A DNA stretch of 64,000 nt from Oscillatoria sp. FACHB-1407 (GCF_014697545.1 NZ_JACJSA010000004.1:348479-412478), one strand, 5' to 3'; shown: positions 36,694 to 47,561, numbered from the stretch's first letter. The notes: generated by a model from the letters alone, not told the origin. Program-made: numbers and translations.

Positions 36694-39600
36694 TTACCAG
36701 GGGCTGCCAATTATCGTGTAGGTAGACCAATAAAATGGATGGCTCATCTTATTGAGCAAGTCGTTGCGTAATTCATCGGTACTTAGAAGCGCATTCAACT
36801 CAAATAAATCACTTCTCAATCTAATGATTTCTTCATCTAATCTAGCTATCTCCTCGTTTGATAAATTCTCAGATTCTTGTAGAGAACGAGTGCGATTTAG
36901 AAATTGCTGGGAAAACTGATTGCGATCGCTCTCTAAAACAGAATCCAGTTCTTGTTGTAACTCCTCTAGACTGGTTGCTAATTGAATTGGATTGAGCATG
37001 ACAGTTTGTGCTCTTCGCAATGCTTCTGCTTTAGTAGGGGCATTACCTAACTGCTGATAAAATTCACGCATTAAGAGCAGCGATCCTAAGTCGCTAGCAT
37101 TCCACAAACTTGCTAAAGCTGATTTTGATCCTGCTTTGACTGCAATTCCAGCAAATCCGAACTCTGCCTCTTCGCTGCCTAAAGCAGTCTTACAAGCACT
37201 TAATACTAGTAGTTCTAAGGAGGGAGGGCTTAGGTTTAATACCTGCAACTGCTCCAGTCGTAACCGTTGATTTCGAAACTGGATATATGATCGATTCAGC
37301 ACACTCGGATCAAAATTGGCGTGGGTTGCCAGATGGACAATGGAAAACGGATCGGGATATTGATAGGCTGTGGGTGATCGCCGCAATCCAAATGGATCGG
37401 GATATTGATAGACTGTGGGTGATCGCCGCAATGCAAGCTGTAAGCTCAGATTTTCGGTCACAAAGCTGTTATTTAGAAAAATCAAACTTTGCCAAGGCTC
37501 TTGAGTAATTGTATCTAACTCGATGGGAACAGCCGGTAGAGGGGTTTCACCTAACAAGTCAGGAGTTTCTCTGGAAATCCAAGTTGGTAAAGACGATGGA
37601 TCGACAAAGTCAGAAGCACCCATTGCTAAGACTTGAGCATTGTTTAACCCAACGTAACGAGTATCAGTTAGGCTAAAACTTGGCATCAAGCCAATACTAT
37701 ATCTTTCGATTAAAAACTGCTGTCCATTATAAAGAGTAGCAAACGGAACCGATCGTAAGTTTATATCTGGAATGAACGCGATGCTCTCAATACCTTGAGC
37801 TTGCAGATTGGCTTCTACCGGAGCAATGAACCACTGATAGAGTTGTTGAGCAGCAGCTAAATAATCGTTTGTACCCGTTTGTGCAGGATTGGTTATTTCA
37901 TTTAAGAGTTGCTGAGTAGCCTGCTGAACTTGGGTGCGGGTAACTCCTGAAATGCGCTGACAAATCGGTTGCCCTGTTGAGGTAATCAACGACAACGCCA
38001 GTTGATCGGTTGACTGAGGAGACACAAGTGTTGTACAAGTGCTTTGATTTTGACCTTCATTGCTCAACTGTGCAGGGACAAAATGAACATACAGTAGAGC
38101 AGGCTTAACTCCAGTTGACCTTTCGACTTCAAAAAGATTACTTTGAGCATACTCAATAGTTCTAATGGGCGTGTCAGGTATCCCTAACGCCTGTTCAAAC
38201 TCATTGGTGAAGCGAGTTTCTGGCTCTGGCAAACGAGTAATTCCTGTATCTTCAGCAGGAGAACTTTGGCCCTCTGATGGTGGAGGTAGCTCGTCGTCTA
38301 ACGAATCGACTTCTTGCGGTCTAATTTCAGGTGACGGATCAGTGATGAGTTGAATGTTACCTTCGACAAAGGTGTAGGGAAATGAACCAGAGGAGATGGT
38401 AAAGTCGCCACTCGTAATCGCAGCTACGGTTCCATTTGTCCCGGAATCGTCGATTTCAAAATTAGTGCCGATATTAAAGTTATTAATTTCACCAGAATCG
38501 TGAATAATTGTGATATTACCACCCCCTAGCCCACCTGCGGTGGAGATGCTGGCAAGAGTGCCATTGCGATCGCGAAACGACCCTGTCGCTGTGAAAAACT
38601 CTGACGCAACAGCAGTTACGTTGCCCCCAGTGCCATTGGTTCCACCCTGAGCATTGATGCTGGTGACTTGGATATTGATTGGATCAAGCTTGACATCTCC
38701 CCCATTTCCTTGAGTGCTACTGGAGTTGATGCGTCCTGTTGTGATGTTGTTCTCTGCATCGATTCTGACATCTCCCCCGGATGCTGCCCCAAATGTATTG
38801 ATGTTGCTGCTGGTCACTGAGCCGTCATTGCTCGTTACATTGATGTTGCCACCTGCCTGCTGTCTACTAAACGCATTTAAGACCCCTGTGCGAATGTCTC
38901 CGGTGGCAGTTAGAGCAATATTTCCACCTGGTTGATTGATACTGGCAGATCTCAAAGTAGCATCAGTGGCATTGATGGTACTGCCACTGATTGCAATGTT
39001 GCCGCCATTGGTTCTGACAGTTCCATCAATGGTTAATGCTCCAGAGGAGAACAAGTTAAATGCTCCCCCATTGGTCAAAATATTGATGTCTCCAAGTGTC
39101 GCGCTCGAAGCCAAGCGTAGGAATACATCACCACCATTGGTGTTTAGTGTTGAATCTGTCGATAATCCAAGCAAGCTAGACGCATTATTAACGCTGACGC
39201 TAGCCCCTTGAGTGAGAATACTGCTGGGGAAAGTTACTCTGCTAGAAGTATCAATATCGATGCCATTGCCGTCGGAACCACTGCTCGAGCCAACAACAAT
39301 CGCACCACCTAACGTAATATCACCCTCAGTTGTTAGGGCGATCGCCCCTCCTTGACCAGTGACAGCACTACTATTCAAAGCACCTGTCTGAATCGTGCTA
39401 TTTGCAATTAATGTTAGCGTTCCGCCATTGCCGTTTTGAGAAGAAGACGAATTAATATCCCCTGTGGTGATGCTTCCTGCAATGGCAGTAAGAGCGATCG
39501 CACCACCATCACCGTTGATTGAACTCGTACTAAGTTGACCTGCACTTGTATTGATCGAGTCTTCACTGCTAGTAAGGGTAACTGCTCCTCCTCTACCATT

Positions 39601-42267
39601 GGTAGCACTGCTATTGAGAGCACCTGTTTGGATTGTGCCATTACCAGTTAGAGCAATATTTCCACCATCCCCATTTTGAGAAGAGGTATTTAAGGCTCCT
39701 CCAGTGGTATTGATATTTCCACCACTGGTTAGTCTAATTGCCCCGGAATTGCCTGTACTCCCTGTATTGATAGCTCCCCTTGTATCAATAGCCTCTGTCG
39801 TAATGTCTCCTTGAGAGGCAGTGAGTGTAACATTTCCACCATTACCATTTTGAGAAAAAGAATTAATATCTCCTGCGATAATATTTTCAGTATTAGCATT
39901 GAGAGATACATTACCCCCTGAACCATTAACAGCACTAGCATCTATTGTTCCGGTGATAATGCCTTCTGGGGCACTCAAAATGACAGTACCTCCATTACCA
40001 ATGGAGGAAGTCAACACAGAACCAGCACTAGTATTGATGCTTCCTGAAAAACTCTCAAGCCGGATGTTACCAGCATTACCTAATACAGCATTAGTGGTTC
40101 TTTCGGTAGATAAATCCCCAGTAGTAATATCATTTTGTGCGGTAAGGATAATGTCACCAGGAGAACCAAGACTATTGGAAGCATCTAATCTGCCTGCAAT
40201 ATTGATTGTGTCACCGCTATTTAAGATGATATCGCCGCTATCTCCTCTCGGGCGATTTGATTGTCCTTCTCTAAAAGTTTGAATACCCCCACCATTCTCT
40301 GCTGAATTGGGTAAGGTGATATTACCACCTGCAGATAATTCAACTGTTGCACCATCTGTAGTTGACCAACTTCGGATACGATTTGTGATAGTAATGTCAT
40401 TATCTGCATGAATGTATACATTACCAGCTGTATTATCAGCTCCATTCGATATAACTGTTGTATCTAACTCTGAAATAGAAATATTGTTTCTAGCTCTTAA
40501 AGTAATAGAGCCAGAACTAGCATCTATTCTACTTGTATTAAGAATACCCCCAATAATATTGAAACCTGAGACAGAAATATTTCCTTGAGAGTTAATGGAA
40601 CCATTCTGCTCCATTATGAAAGAGCCATCATTGTTATTGTCCGCATCTGCGACAAAAGTAATTGACCTATTGATTAAGAGACGAGGGAGTGTATCTGATC
40701 CATCAAAATTTGGATCTGGATTAGGAGTTAGTTCTCCAATCACAATATCGTTTGTGGCTTGCAACACCATAGGTGTACCTGGTGGCAAACCTTCTAATTC
40801 TGATTCAAAAATGGTAGTTGGCGCATCATCATTAATTACACTCAATGGAGTACTCAAAATACTTCCAACTACTCTGGAGTTATTCCCAGAAAATGTATTG
40901 TTTCCATCCGCTGCACTGTCACCTGTTCCATTGGCAATTATGATATTTGTCGGGTCAAGCAACAAAGTTCCATTTACACCATTAAATGCACGAGTGTCTA
41001 CATCTCCCCGAAAAAGTAGATGTTCTCGCCCAGACACTTCTACAAAACCACCATTACCCAGGGTTAACCCACCTCTAGCCGTGATATCTCCATAGAAGCC
41101 TGTCACCTCATCTGCCCAGATAATGACCTGACCACCATCCCCCTGATCGATCGCATCTGCATTGATCACCGAATTAGGGTCAACAAACGTGCGTGATGCA
41201 TTAAAAACAGTGCCTCGTCCCTGGTAGTCTCCACCAACGCGAACCGTGCCACCGCCATTCGTACCAGAGGCGTTGAGAGTGGCATTCACGAGGGCAACGC
41301 GATCGCCCAATACGCTAATTTGAGGGATCGCAGAGACGCGATTAATCGCGTCTGTACTAGAAGCGTTGAGTGTACCAGAGGCAACGACCGTTCCAGGGTT
41401 GCTGGGAAGGGTGTTCTCTGACCCCGTTAGCCGCACAGTGCCATCTGGATTGACGGAGATGCCAGTCGCACCACTCAGTTCCCCTCCCGTTAGCAACTCT
41501 GGCAACGACAGGGGAGTGAAGGGCATTGCGTTACCACTGGTTCCATCGCCTTCTAATGCTTCTAACTCTAGGCTTAATAAAGCCCCTTCCTGGCTCACTC
41601 GAACTCGATTTTCACCCGGAATAGCAGCGATCGTGATGGTTCCACCTGGTGCAGAAAGCATTCCTGTGTTGATAACAGTGCCACCTAACAGCATTAGACT
41701 TTGCCCTGCTGAGACGGCTAAATCTCCGGTATTAACAATTGCTCCCGGTTGAGCAGTCGCAAACGAAAAAGCGTTGGGGTCACCAACCAACGCCTCGTAG
41801 TTATTCGTGCCGATCGCATTTAGCCAGGTATCGCCAAAGCCAATTCCTGTGGCGGTTGTAGCAGTAAAGGAGGCAGGTAAATCTAACCGAGCATTGGGTC
41901 CAAATAGAATCCCAGCCGGGTTGATTAAATACAGATTGGAGTTACCCCCGCTGACTTGCAGCAAGCCATCTATGTAGGAAGCATTTCCACCCGTCACCCG
42001 CGATAAAATATTGCGGATCTCTGGGTTGGAAATGAAGTTGGCAATTTCAGAAGCGCTTAACCCAAACTGTTCAAACTCATGAAAGAGACTGGCGCGATCG
42101 CCCGACAACCGTCCACCTTCGATATCAAAGCGTCCATTTCGCAGTTGTACACGGGTATCTGTGCCGTTCGTGGTTGGAACAGGCTCTGCATGAGCCGGAA
42201 GGAGAGCGATCGCCCCTTGAAGACCCGTTGCGATAACAAAACCAACATTGAAGACGATAGATTTCAT
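36694..42267 (-). CDS. TpsA exoprotein with C-terminal CHAT protease domain (larger)
   Basis: 1857 residues from ATG 42267 (a TTG lies 15 bp upstream). Signal peptide, TPS secretion domain (FHEFEQFGLSASEIANFISN, GGNSNLYLINPAGILFGPNA), then a long right-handed beta-helix with dozens of short turns such as GDINSFSQNGNGGNVTLTA up to about residue 1300. A linker and a CHAT domain follow, with His about 1649 (HLATHANF) and Cys about 1692 (LSACKTALG). It ends TYTIIGSPW like its smaller neighbour. First gene of the minus-strand tpsA-tpsA-tpsB operon (110 bp to the next). A 45-bp tandem duplication lies just N-terminal to the catalytic His. The upstream 126 bp separate it from a divergent TIR gene. 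Confidence 0.92.
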   Translation of the reverse strand: MKSIVFNVGFVIATGLQGAIALLPAHAEPVPTTNGTDTRVQLRNGRFDIEGGRLSGDRASLFHEFEQFGLSASEIANFISNPEIRNILSRVTGGNASYIDGLLQVSGGNSNLYLINPAGILFGPNARLDLPASFTATTATGIGFGDTWLNAIGTNNYEALVGDPNAFSFATAQPGAIVNTGDLAVSAGQSLMLLGGTVINTGMLSAPGGTITIAAIPGENRVRVSQEGALLSLELEALEGDGTSGNAMPFTPLSLPELLTGGELSGATGISVNPDGTVRLTGSENTLPSNPGTVVASGTLNASSTDAINRVSAIPQISVLGDRVALVNATLNASGTNGGGTVRVGGDYQGRGTVFNASRTFVDPNSVINADAIDQGDGGQVIIWADEVTGFYGDITARGGLTLGNGGFVEVSGREHLLFRGDVDTRAFNGVNGTLLLDPTNIIIANGTGDSAADGNNTFSGNNSRVVGSILSTPLSVINDDAPTTIFESELEGLPPGTPMVLQATNDIVIGELTPNPDPNFDGSDTLPRLLINRSITFVADADNNNDGSFIMEQNGSINSQGNISVSGFNIIGGILNTSRIDASSGSITLRARNNISISELDTTVISNGADNTAGNVYIHADNDITITNRIRSWSTTDGATVELSAGGNITLPNSAENGGGIQTFREGQSNRPRGDSGDIILNSGDTINIAGRLDASNSLGSPGDIILTAQNDITTGDLSTERTTNAVLGNAGNIRLESFSGSINTSAGSVLTSSIGNGGTVILSAPEGIITGTIDASAVNGSGGNVSLNANTENIIAGDINSFSQNGNGGNVTLTASQGDITTEAIDTRGAINTGSTGNSGAIRLTSGGNINTTGGALNTSSQNGDGGNIALTGNGTIQTGALNSSATNGRGGAVTLTSSEDSINTSAGQLSTSSINGDGGAIALTAIAGSITTGDINSSSSQNGNGGTLTLIANSTIQTGALNSSAVTGQGGAIALTTEGDITLGGAIVVGSSSGSDGNGIDIDTSSRVTFPSSILTQGASVSVNNASSLLGLSTDSTLNTNGGDVFLRLASSATLGDINILTNGGAFNLFSSGALTIDGTVRTNGGNIAISGSTINATDATLRSASINQPGGNIALTATGDIRTGVLNAFSRQQAGGNINVTSNDGSVTSSNINTFGAASGGDVRIDAENNITTGRINSSSTQGNGGDVKLDPINIQVTSINAQGGTNGTGGNVTAVASEFFTATGSFRDRNGTLASISTAGGLGGGNITIIHDSGEINNFNIGTNFEIDDSGTNGTVAAITSGDFTISSGSFPYTFVEGNIQLITDPSPEIRPQEVDSLDDELPPPSEGQSSPAEDTGITRLPEPETRFTNEFEQALGIPDTPIRTIEYAQSNLFEVERSTGVKPALLYVHFVPAQLSNEGQNQSTCTTLVSPQSTDQLALSLITSTGQPICQRISGVTRTQVQQATQQLLNEITNPAQTGTNDYLAAAQQLYQWFIAPVEANLQAQGIESIAFIPDINLRSVPFATLYNGQQFLIERYSIGLMPSFSLTDTRYVGLNNAQVLAMGASDFVDPSSLPTWISRETPDLLGETPLPAVPIELDTITQEPWQSLIFLNNSFVTENLSLQLALRRSPTVYQYPDPFGLRRSPTAYQYPDPFSIVHLATHANFDPSVLNRSYIQFRNQRLRLEQLQVLNLSPPSLELLVLSACKTALGSEEAEFGFAGIAVKAGSKSALASLWNASDLGSLLLMREFYQQLGNAPTKAEALRRAQTVMLNPIQLATSLEELQQELDSVLESDRNQFSQQFLNRTRSLQESENLSNEEIARLDEEIIRLRSDLFELNALLSTDELRNDLLNKMSHPFYWSTYTIIGSPW
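37349..37438. repeat. 45-bp in-frame tandem duplication inside CHAT domain
   Basis: Units 37349-37393 and 37394-37438 differ at four positions. They encode LRRSPTVYQYPDPFG and LRRSPTAYQYPDPFS, 10-40 residues before the catalytic His. The other CHAT protein has no equivalent segment. Confidence 0.85.
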
Positions 42268-42393
42268 AGCAGAAGCACCCAAGCTGACAATTACCTTAGC
42301 GCTTTTGTCAAAAATTCTCCACTCTCAGCTAAAATCTCATAGCGATTACCTAAAATATCGGTGTAAATTAAATTGAAGTGATTTCATTACTTT

Positions 42394-43824
42394 ATGACAG
42401 ACGTCTTCATTAGCTATTCTTGGGGAGATAACCAAAGTCCCGACGATCAAGGGAGGTGGGTCACTGTATTTCATGGTTATCTCGAGAGCTATCTACATGG
42501 AGATTTGGGTAGACGACCAGATATTTTTCGAGATGAAAACGAATTGCGAGGTTATGAGTGTTTAACACCTGCCATTGCTGAAAGGGTCAGGCAATCACGG
42601 GTTCTGTTGGCAGTTATGTCGAAGGGATATATCTCATCAGGGTGGTGCCAAGAAGAAGCAAGGATATTTTTAGAAAAGTGTCAAAAATTGAAGCAACCTA
42701 GCAGATTGCCAGTTTGCAAAGTTATTAAAAATCTTCCTGAGCCACAGTCACACAGACCTCAAGAATTTCAGGATTTACTAGGCTATCCGTTTTATGATTT
42801 TAAGAATGGAAACAGACCTCGAGAGTATAGACCTGAATTCGGAGAAACAAAAGAACAATTTCGTCAGTGTATTAAGGATGTTTCTGAAGAAATAGCAGAA
42901 CTAATTGCGTCGATTGATTGCGATTTAGTAAAATACCGTCCTGAAGTTTTATCTTTCTCAGAAACAGTAGTTTACTTGGCAGAAACAACAGAGGATCAAA
43001 AAGAGAATAGACTTAAACTTAGACGTGAGCTTAAACAGTTAGGCTACATAGTTCTTCCCGAAAAAGATTTGCCCTACAATTCTCAAATAACTGATAGGAT
43101 TCGTGACGATTTAAGTCGCTGTATTCTCTCTATTCATATTTTAGGTGAAAGATATGGCATTATTCCTGAGGCTGAAGCTTCAGGACGATCTGTTATTCAA
43201 ATTCAAGCTGAATTAGCAGATGTTCGTAGTTCGGAAGAATCTAGATTTTCTCGTTTGATTTGGATGCCTCCGGAATTAGATATTAAAGCGCCTCAAAATA
43301 GAATTGAAACATCTCAGATTAATTTGATTCGCACTCTTCAAAACTCGGATGAGTTTATACAAAACTCCCTTGAAGATCTTAAAACTTACATTGAAGATAA
43401 ATTGAAAAAATTAATTTCTTCTAGCAAAATTCGACAACCTATTAGGCGGGTTTATTTGATGTATGAAAATTGCGATTGCCAAACTGTTGAACCGTTAAAA
43501 AATTACCTTTTTGATCAAGATTTCGAGGAAGTAGATACATCTATATTTGACGTTGAGGCATCTGACAAAGAGCGACATAACCAAACTTGTATGAGTGATT
43601 GTGATGCTGCAATTATTTTCTGTAACCACGCTAGTCTAGACTGGGTAACATTAATGCTGAAGGATCTTCGGAAAATAGACAAAAGCGGCTCAAAGTTAAA
43701 AATAGTCTATTTAAGTAATGTGGAGTTACAAGATGACCGACGATTCGGAAAAATGAAAGATATCAAATTAATTTGTCAATCTGGGAACTTTATGTTTGAT
43801 GAGTTAAATAATCTTTTGACGTGA
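42394..43824 (+). CDS. TIR domain protein with second TIR/DUF4062-like region
   Basis: 476 residues. The N-terminal TIR domain (1-150) opens TDVFISYSWGDN and has the SSGWCQEEARIF block with the likely catalytic Glu region. Residues about 195-290 resemble DUF4062 (SETVVYLAETTEDQKENRLK, DDLSRCILSIHILGERYG). Residues 345-476 look like another degenerate TIR fold (RRVYLMYENCDCQTVEPLKN, DCDAAIIFCNHASLDW). A STAND ATPase gene follows after 29 bp, so both are one operon. TIR proteins cleave NAD+ in defence; coupling to a STAND/WD40 sensor is a common bacterial layout. Weak Shine-Dalgarno; divergent from the TpsA operon. Confidence 0.87.
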   Translation: MTDVFISYSWGDNQSPDDQGRWVTVFHGYLESYLHGDLGRRPDIFRDENELRGYECLTPAIAERVRQSRVLLAVMSKGYISSGWCQEEARIFLEKCQKLKQPSRLPVCKVIKNLPEPQSHRPQEFQDLLGYPFYDFKNGNRPREYRPEFGETKEQFRQCIKDVSEEIAELIASIDCDLVKYRPEVLSFSETVVYLAETTEDQKENRLKLRRELKQLGYIVLPEKDLPYNSQITDRIRDDLSRCILSIHILGERYGIIPEAEASGRSVIQIQAELADVRSSEESRFSRLIWMPPELDIKAPQNRIETSQINLIRTLQNSDEFIQNSLEDLKTYIEDKLKKLISSSKIRQPIRRVYLMYENCDCQTVEPLKNYLFDQDFEEVDTSIFDVEASDKERHNQTCMSDCDAAIIFCNHASLDWVTLMLKDLRKIDKSGSKLKIVYLSNVELQDDRRFGKMKDIKLICQSGNFMFDELNNLLT

Positions 43825-43853
43825 ACTGCTTAGGAAGAATGAGAATTGAGTGA

Positions 43854-46800
43854 ATGGTTGAAACGCAAATACCCTTAAATCCCTTTCCGGGGCTGCGACC
43901 TTTTAAAGCTAGTGAAGCAAATCTGTTCTATGGTCGAGAGGGTCAAACAGAAGAGTTAATTCACATTCTGGAACGTACTCATTTTCTGACAGTGGTAGGG
44001 GTTTCTGGAAGTGGAAAGTCTTCACTGGTTCGAGCTGGACTATTGCCTTCCTTGAGTGACGAGCGCACAAGTGGAGCAGCTCCAATCTGGCGAGTTTCTA
44101 TCTCCCGTCCTGAAGACGATCCGATAGGCAATTTAGCAAAAGAATTGAACAAGATACCGGAGCTACAACGCAGAACCTACAACGATGATGGAACAGAATC
44201 TATCTCTCTTAACTTTTCTTTGGATATCATTGAAACACTACTCCGTCGTGGCTCTCGAGGATTAATTGAAGCTGTTTGGCAAGCCAGACTTCCAAACCCT
44301 GTTAAGTTGCTGATTGTAATCGATCAGTTTGAAGAACTGTTTCGATTTAAGCAGGTTCGTCCAAGACAAGATGCCATCAATGAGGCAGCAGCATTTGTCA
44401 AACTTCTAATTCAGGCTACTAAAAAGCAACAAGAACTCCCCATTTATGTGGTTCTTACCATGCGATCTGACTTTTTGGGTGAATGTGCTCAGTTTCGTGA
44501 TCTGCCTGAAGCCATTAACGAAGGGCAGTACCTGATTCCCCGCATGACCCGTGACCAGATTCGATCTGCAATTGAGCAACCAATCGCAGTGGATGGCGCT
44601 ACGATCGCTCCACAACTCGTCAATCGATTGCTAAATACGGTAGGCGATAACCCTGATCAATTGCCTATTCTGCAACATGCTTTAATGCAAACCTGGAATG
44701 TATGGGTTGCTGACCATCAGCCCAATGAACCTCTTGACTTGAAACACTACGATGCGACTGGAGGAATGGAGCAAGCTCTTTCCAGACATGCAGACTCAAT
44801 TTATGAGGGGTTGCCGAGCGATCGCCACCAAAAGATTGCCGAAGTTCTCTTTAAACGCTTGACGGAACGAGATGCTGAAGGATATGAAACGCGCCGTCCT
44901 ACGGCTTTATCTGAGATCTGTGACATTGCTAGCGCAACAGAGACTAGGGCAACGGAAGCTGAAGTCATTGAGGTAGTTGATGCCTTTCGGGCCGAGGGGC
45001 AATCGTTTCTCATGCCGCCAGTTGATGAAGTTGAAACCCTGACCGCAAACTCAAAACTCGATATTTCCCATGAAAGTCTGATGCGGGTTTGGGAAAAGTT
45101 AAAGGGCAAAGTTGAAGGGGACAAAGTTACGAAAGGCTGGATAGCAGAAGAAGCAGAATCTGCTGAGACTTATCGTCGGTTAGCACAAGCAGCAGTGTGT
45201 CAAAGAGAACTGTGGAGAGGGATTGACCTTGCTAGTGCTTGGGAATGGAAAACGAAAGAACAACCTAACCAAGTCTGGGCAAGACGATATAATCCCAAAA
45301 ATACTTCACCATCTCTCTTTCAGCAGGCGATCGATTTTCTCAATAAGAGTGAACAAAAACGACTACACGATCTCAATCGCGAACGACGAATTGGCATTAC
45401 CTTAATTACGCTTTCTATTGCAACTGCAATTACGGCCATCATGGCGTCTATCCAATACGTTAATGCTCAAAATAGTCGGCTAATTAGTAATTTATCCAAC
45501 GCGGAAGCCTCGTTTGCATTAAATGATCAACTGGCTGCATTGGTAACCGCTTTAGAGGCAAGTGAACAAATCCAGCAAACTTCCATTACAAACCCTGTCA
45601 CTCGACTGTCAGCGATCGCCACCCTTCGCCAGATTGTGTACAGCATTCAAGAACGCGATCGCTTCATTCATGGGGTTCAAACAGGCGATAATCTGAACAA
45701 TAAAGGAGGACGGGTTTACAGTGCCAGCTATAGCCCTGATGGTCGCTGGATTGCTTCCGGTGGGGGTGATTCTACGGTCAAACTGTGGTTGCCCAATGAG
45801 TCGCAACCTCACACCCTAGAAGGGCATACTGAGGCTGTCCACGACGTTGCCTTTAGCCCAGATGGGCAATTGCTTGCCTCAGGCAGTGCTGACGATACCA
45901 TTAAAATTTGGCAATTAGATGGAACACTCGTGCAAACAATGGGTAACCCTGGCAGGGTTGGCGATCTCACATTTGACGTTGAGGATATCAGCTTTAGTCC
46001 TGATGGCACTTTGATTGCTGCAGCTTACAAAGATGACACCATCAAGCTCTGGGATCTCAATGGTACTCAAATCAAAACCTTTGCAGGGCATCAGGGATAT
46101 GTAACTGCAGTGAACTTTAGTCCAACAGGCGATCGCCTTGTTTCTGGCAGTGTAGATGGAACCGTTAAACTTTGGAATTTAGATGGAACTCTGCTGCAAA
46201 CTTGGAACCATAGCGAGGGTGTGCAAGATGTTGCCTTTAGTTCCGATGGACAATGGGTTGCTTCAGCCGGAGATGATAATGAGGTAAAACTTTGGCGTGC
46301 AGATGGTGGATCGTCTCAAATACCTCAAGTATTGCTCGGACATAACGACACAATCTATAGTGTGAGATTTAGTCCAGATGGTCAAACTGTTGCCTCTGCC
46401 AGTAAGGATAACACGATCAAACTGTGGGAGGTAAAAGATGGAAGGTTACTCAATACCTTTCAAGGTCATCGTCAGAGCATCTTGAGTGTGGATTTCAGCC
46501 CTGATGGAGAAACCTTAATTTCTGCGAGCTTTGACAACACGATCCGGTTGTGGAACCGTGCCCCTACCAACCTTGAACATCTGTCTGGGCTTGCCGATAT
46601 CAGGAGTATTAGCATTAGCCCTAATGGTCAACTGCTGGCTTATGGTAGTGACGATGGCACTCTAACCCTTTGGAATAGAGTGACTCGTACTGCTCCAAAA
46701 GTATTAGCAGTAAATACAGAGGCGATTCTTAGTACTGCCTTCAGTTCAGATAGCCAATACCTTCTGACAGGAGATACAGATAGCACTGTCAAGCTTTGGA

Positions 46801-47561
46801 GAGTTGGAGAAGATCAGCCTTTGCGTACTCTAGAAATGGATGATGGTGATGATTGGGGACAAGGTGCGAGGGCAGTGAATGCTGTAGGTTTTAGCCCTAA
46901 TGATCAACAAATTGCGGCTGCCAGTTCAAATGGCATGATTACGTTGTGGAATATCAACGGCACTCGACTCCGCACCTTCCAAGCCCATGACAAAGAAATC
47001 TATGGGGTGTCATTTAGTCCAAATGGTACTCAAATCGCCTCTGCCAGCGCAGATAACACGGTTAAACTCTGGACTCTAGAGGGTAGACGACTGCAAACCT
47101 TTAGTGGACATCAAGACCAGGTTTACAGTATCCGTTTTAGCCCTGATGCTCAGGAGCTTGTCTCCGCCAGTGCTGATAGGACCATTAGACGCTGGCGACT
47201 GGATGGCACCGAAATAGGGCAACCTCTCCGAGGCCATGAAGATGCAGTGCGTGATGCCATTTTTGCCCCTGATGGAAACACGATTGCCTCTGCTAGTTAT
47301 GACAACACGGTAAGACTTTGGAGTAAGGACGGAAACCCAATACGTACCCTTGAAGGCCATCACGATTTTGTTTACAGTCTGAGCTTTAGCCCCGATGGCA
47401 AAACCCTCGCTTCTGCCAGTGCCGACGATTCTATTATTTTGTGGAATTTAGATCTTGATAATTTGATCCAGCGGGGTTGCCAATGGGTATTTGCTTATAT
47501 TCAGAAAAATCCTGGTTTTCGTGAAGACAGTTTGTCTCTCTGTAGCGATCGCCAACCCTAA
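43854..47561 (+). CDS. nSTAND1 NTPase with 14 WD40 repeats
   Basis: 1235 residues. Starts with the nSTAND1 signature NPFPGLRPFKASEANLFYGR, Walker A VGVSGSGKSSLVRAGLLPSL near residue 48 and Walker B LLIVIDQFEELFRF near 155. A transmembrane helix lies about 512-535 (GITLITLSIATAITAIMASI). The C-terminal 620 residues hold 14 WD40 units (FSPDG...IASAS.D.TVKLW), enough for two seven-blade propellers. In this architecture the propellers sense a trigger and the STAND module oligomerises, here probably to activate the adjacent TIR protein (inference). It sits between the TIR gene (29 bp) and a TPR gene (35 bp). Confidence 0.93.
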   Translation: MVETQIPLNPFPGLRPFKASEANLFYGREGQTEELIHILERTHFLTVVGVSGSGKSSLVRAGLLPSLSDERTSGAAPIWRVSISRPEDDPIGNLAKELNKIPELQRRTYNDDGTESISLNFSLDIIETLLRRGSRGLIEAVWQARLPNPVKLLIVIDQFEELFRFKQVRPRQDAINEAAAFVKLLIQATKKQQELPIYVVLTMRSDFLGECAQFRDLPEAINEGQYLIPRMTRDQIRSAIEQPIAVDGATIAPQLVNRLLNTVGDNPDQLPILQHALMQTWNVWVADHQPNEPLDLKHYDATGGMEQALSRHADSIYEGLPSDRHQKIAEVLFKRLTERDAEGYETRRPTALSEICDIASATETRATEAEVIEVVDAFRAEGQSFLMPPVDEVETLTANSKLDISHESLMRVWEKLKGKVEGDKVTKGWIAEEAESAETYRRLAQAAVCQRELWRGIDLASAWEWKTKEQPNQVWARRYNPKNTSPSLFQQAIDFLNKSEQKRLHDLNRERRIGITLITLSIATAITAIMASIQYVNAQNSRLISNLSNAEASFALNDQLAALVTALEASEQIQQTSITNPVTRLSAIATLRQIVYSIQERDRFIHGVQTGDNLNNKGGRVYSASYSPDGRWIASGGGDSTVKLWLPNESQPHTLEGHTEAVHDVAFSPDGQLLASGSADDTIKIWQLDGTLVQTMGNPGRVGDLTFDVEDISFSPDGTLIAAAYKDDTIKLWDLNGTQIKTFAGHQGYVTAVNFSPTGDRLVSGSVDGTVKLWNLDGTLLQTWNHSEGVQDVAFSSDGQWVASAGDDNEVKLWRADGGSSQIPQVLLGHNDTIYSVRFSPDGQTVASASKDNTIKLWEVKDGRLLNTFQGHRQSILSVDFSPDGETLISASFDNTIRLWNRAPTNLEHLSGLADIRSISISPNGQLLAYGSDDGTLTLWNRVTRTAPKVLAVNTEAILSTAFSSDSQYLLTGDTDSTVKLWRVGEDQPLRTLEMDDGDDWGQGARAVNAVGFSPNDQQIAAASSNGMITLWNINGTRLRTFQAHDKEIYGVSFSPNGTQIASASADNTVKLWTLEGRRLQTFSGHQDQVYSIRFSPDAQELVSASADRTIRRWRLDGTEIGQPLRGHEDAVRDAIFAPDGNTIASASYDNTVRLWSKDGNPIRTLEGHHDFVYSLSFSPDGKTLASASADDSIILWNLDLDNLIQRGCQWVFAYIQKNPGFREDSLSLCSDRQP

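Noticed and set aside
34188..41752. Many plus-strand frames opposite the TpsA genes
   Set aside because: Shadows produced by repetitive beta-helix coding DNA; no motifs or starts with ribosome sites.
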